Assembly (NCBI GenBank): GCA_900769145.1
Contig: CAAGFN010000010.1
Location: 1 to 7,138 of the forward strand
Direction: 5' to 3'
DNA from: Rikenellaceae bacterium
GTDB taxonomy: Bacteria > Bacteroidota > Bacteroidia > Bacteroidales > UBA932
DNA: 7,138 bases
Below the pieces are notes generated by a model that worked only from the letters and a program-made list of their open reading frames with translations, ran no database searches and was not told the origin of the DNA. This document shows positions 6,741 through 7,138 of the stretch, in pieces (the first letter of the stretch is position 1; the number at the start of each line of letters is the position of its first letter). Made by a program: the position numbers and the translations under genes.

Positions 6741-7138
6741 TTAATGTGCGTTTCCGCTCATATTGACCTTATATTCCCCAAGGGAAGCGACGATTCCGAA
6801 GAAACCGGCAGCTTTAGGCTTGAACTCTAATGTAGTAGCTGTCCTGCTAACCTCCTCTACCTTGTCTGCGGCGAATGTCCACTCAAGTTCCTGAGGATTG
6901 GCCTTGTCGGTAGCGCCGCCCAATATTGTCTCAATCTTGATCCCGGTGTTCGCAGCAATCATCTCCAGCCTGTATGTGTTTCCGGCAACGAGTTCGGTGT
7001 TGGAAACTACCTCATCGCCCTCATACAGTTTCAGGCCCCAGTCAATAAGGACTGTCTCTTCTTCCTGAGGCTCCACTGAGGCATCGTCAGGATTCACGGC
7101 TGTCACCTTTACAGGAATGGTTTTCAGGGAAGTCTCGG
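6741..7138 (-). CDS. C-terminal part of an unrecognised, probably extracytoplasmic protein (5' end beyond window)
   Basis: The frame is open from the high edge of the window to the TAA at 6741-6743, giving 131 visible codons. A GTG at 7104-7106 could be read as a start, but the frame continues upstream without a stop to the window edge (K-T-I-P-V-K-V-T-A-V), so it is more likely internal. The visible part is rich in Val, Thr, Glu and Gly with beta-strand-like alternation (for example R-L-E-M-I-A-A-N-T-G, E-L-E-W-T-F, T-L-E-F-K-P-K-A-A-G-F-F-G-I-V-A). That is compatible with an Ig-like or PKD-like domain at the end of a surface protein, but no family motif is decisive. It is followed 36 bp later by the beta-helix gene on the same strand. 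Confidence 0.75.
   Translation of the reverse strand, partial: ETSLKTIPVKVTAVNPDDASVEPQEEETVLIDWGLKLYEGDEVVSNTELVAGNTYRLEMIAANTGIKIETILGGATDKANPQELEWTFAADKVEEVSRTATTLEFKPKAAGFFGIVASLGEYKVNMSGNAH

Noticed and set aside
7104..7106. GTG as start codon of a 121-aa protein
   Set aside because: The frame continues upstream without a stop to the window edge, and there is no signal peptide after the GTG, so it is more likely an internal codon of a longer protein.

Overview
The window looks like chromosomal DNA of a Bacteroidota, most likely a gut-type Bacteroidales. Three things suggest this: paired lipoproteins with a Cys-Gly-Lys-Glu-Glu start typical of Bacteroidota surface lipoproteins, a secreted right-handed beta-helix protein of a type common in that phylum, and intergenic palindromes built on GTCATTTCGA, which I recall as abundant in many Bacteroidota genomes. 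This placement is inference; no rRNA or housekeeping gene is present to fix it.

All genes lie on the minus strand, so transcription runs from high to low coordinates. In that order: (1) the 3' end of a gene of unknown function (6741..7138, start outside the window); (2) a secreted beta-helix protein of 491 aa (5229..6704), 36 bp downstream; (3) a 61-aa hypothetical protein (5038..5223) starting 5 bp after the beta-helix stop; (4) a 156-bp spacer with palindromic repeats; (5) a complete 785-aa lipoprotein made of bacterial Ig-like (BIG2-type) domains (2524..4881); (6) a 206-bp spacer with the same repeat family; (7) a paralogous BIG2-type lipoprotein that runs off the low end after 772 codons (<1..2317). 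No gene-free stretch exceeds 300 bp.

The window therefore encodes mostly exported proteins: two tandem cell-surface Ig-like lipoproteins and a beta-helix protein. A role in adhesion, glycan contact or surface display is plausible, but nothing here proves a ligand or an enzymatic activity. The two lipoproteins come from a duplication: signal peptides and first Ig-like domains are very similar, while the C-terminal parts have diverged strongly, and in the complete copy this part is much more AT-rich. I see no clear new system such as defence, CRISPR, phage or transposase genes. The points most worth a second look are the palindromic repeats around the duplicated genes, the compositional gradient in the complete lipoprotein gene, and the small protein coupled to the beta-helix gene.
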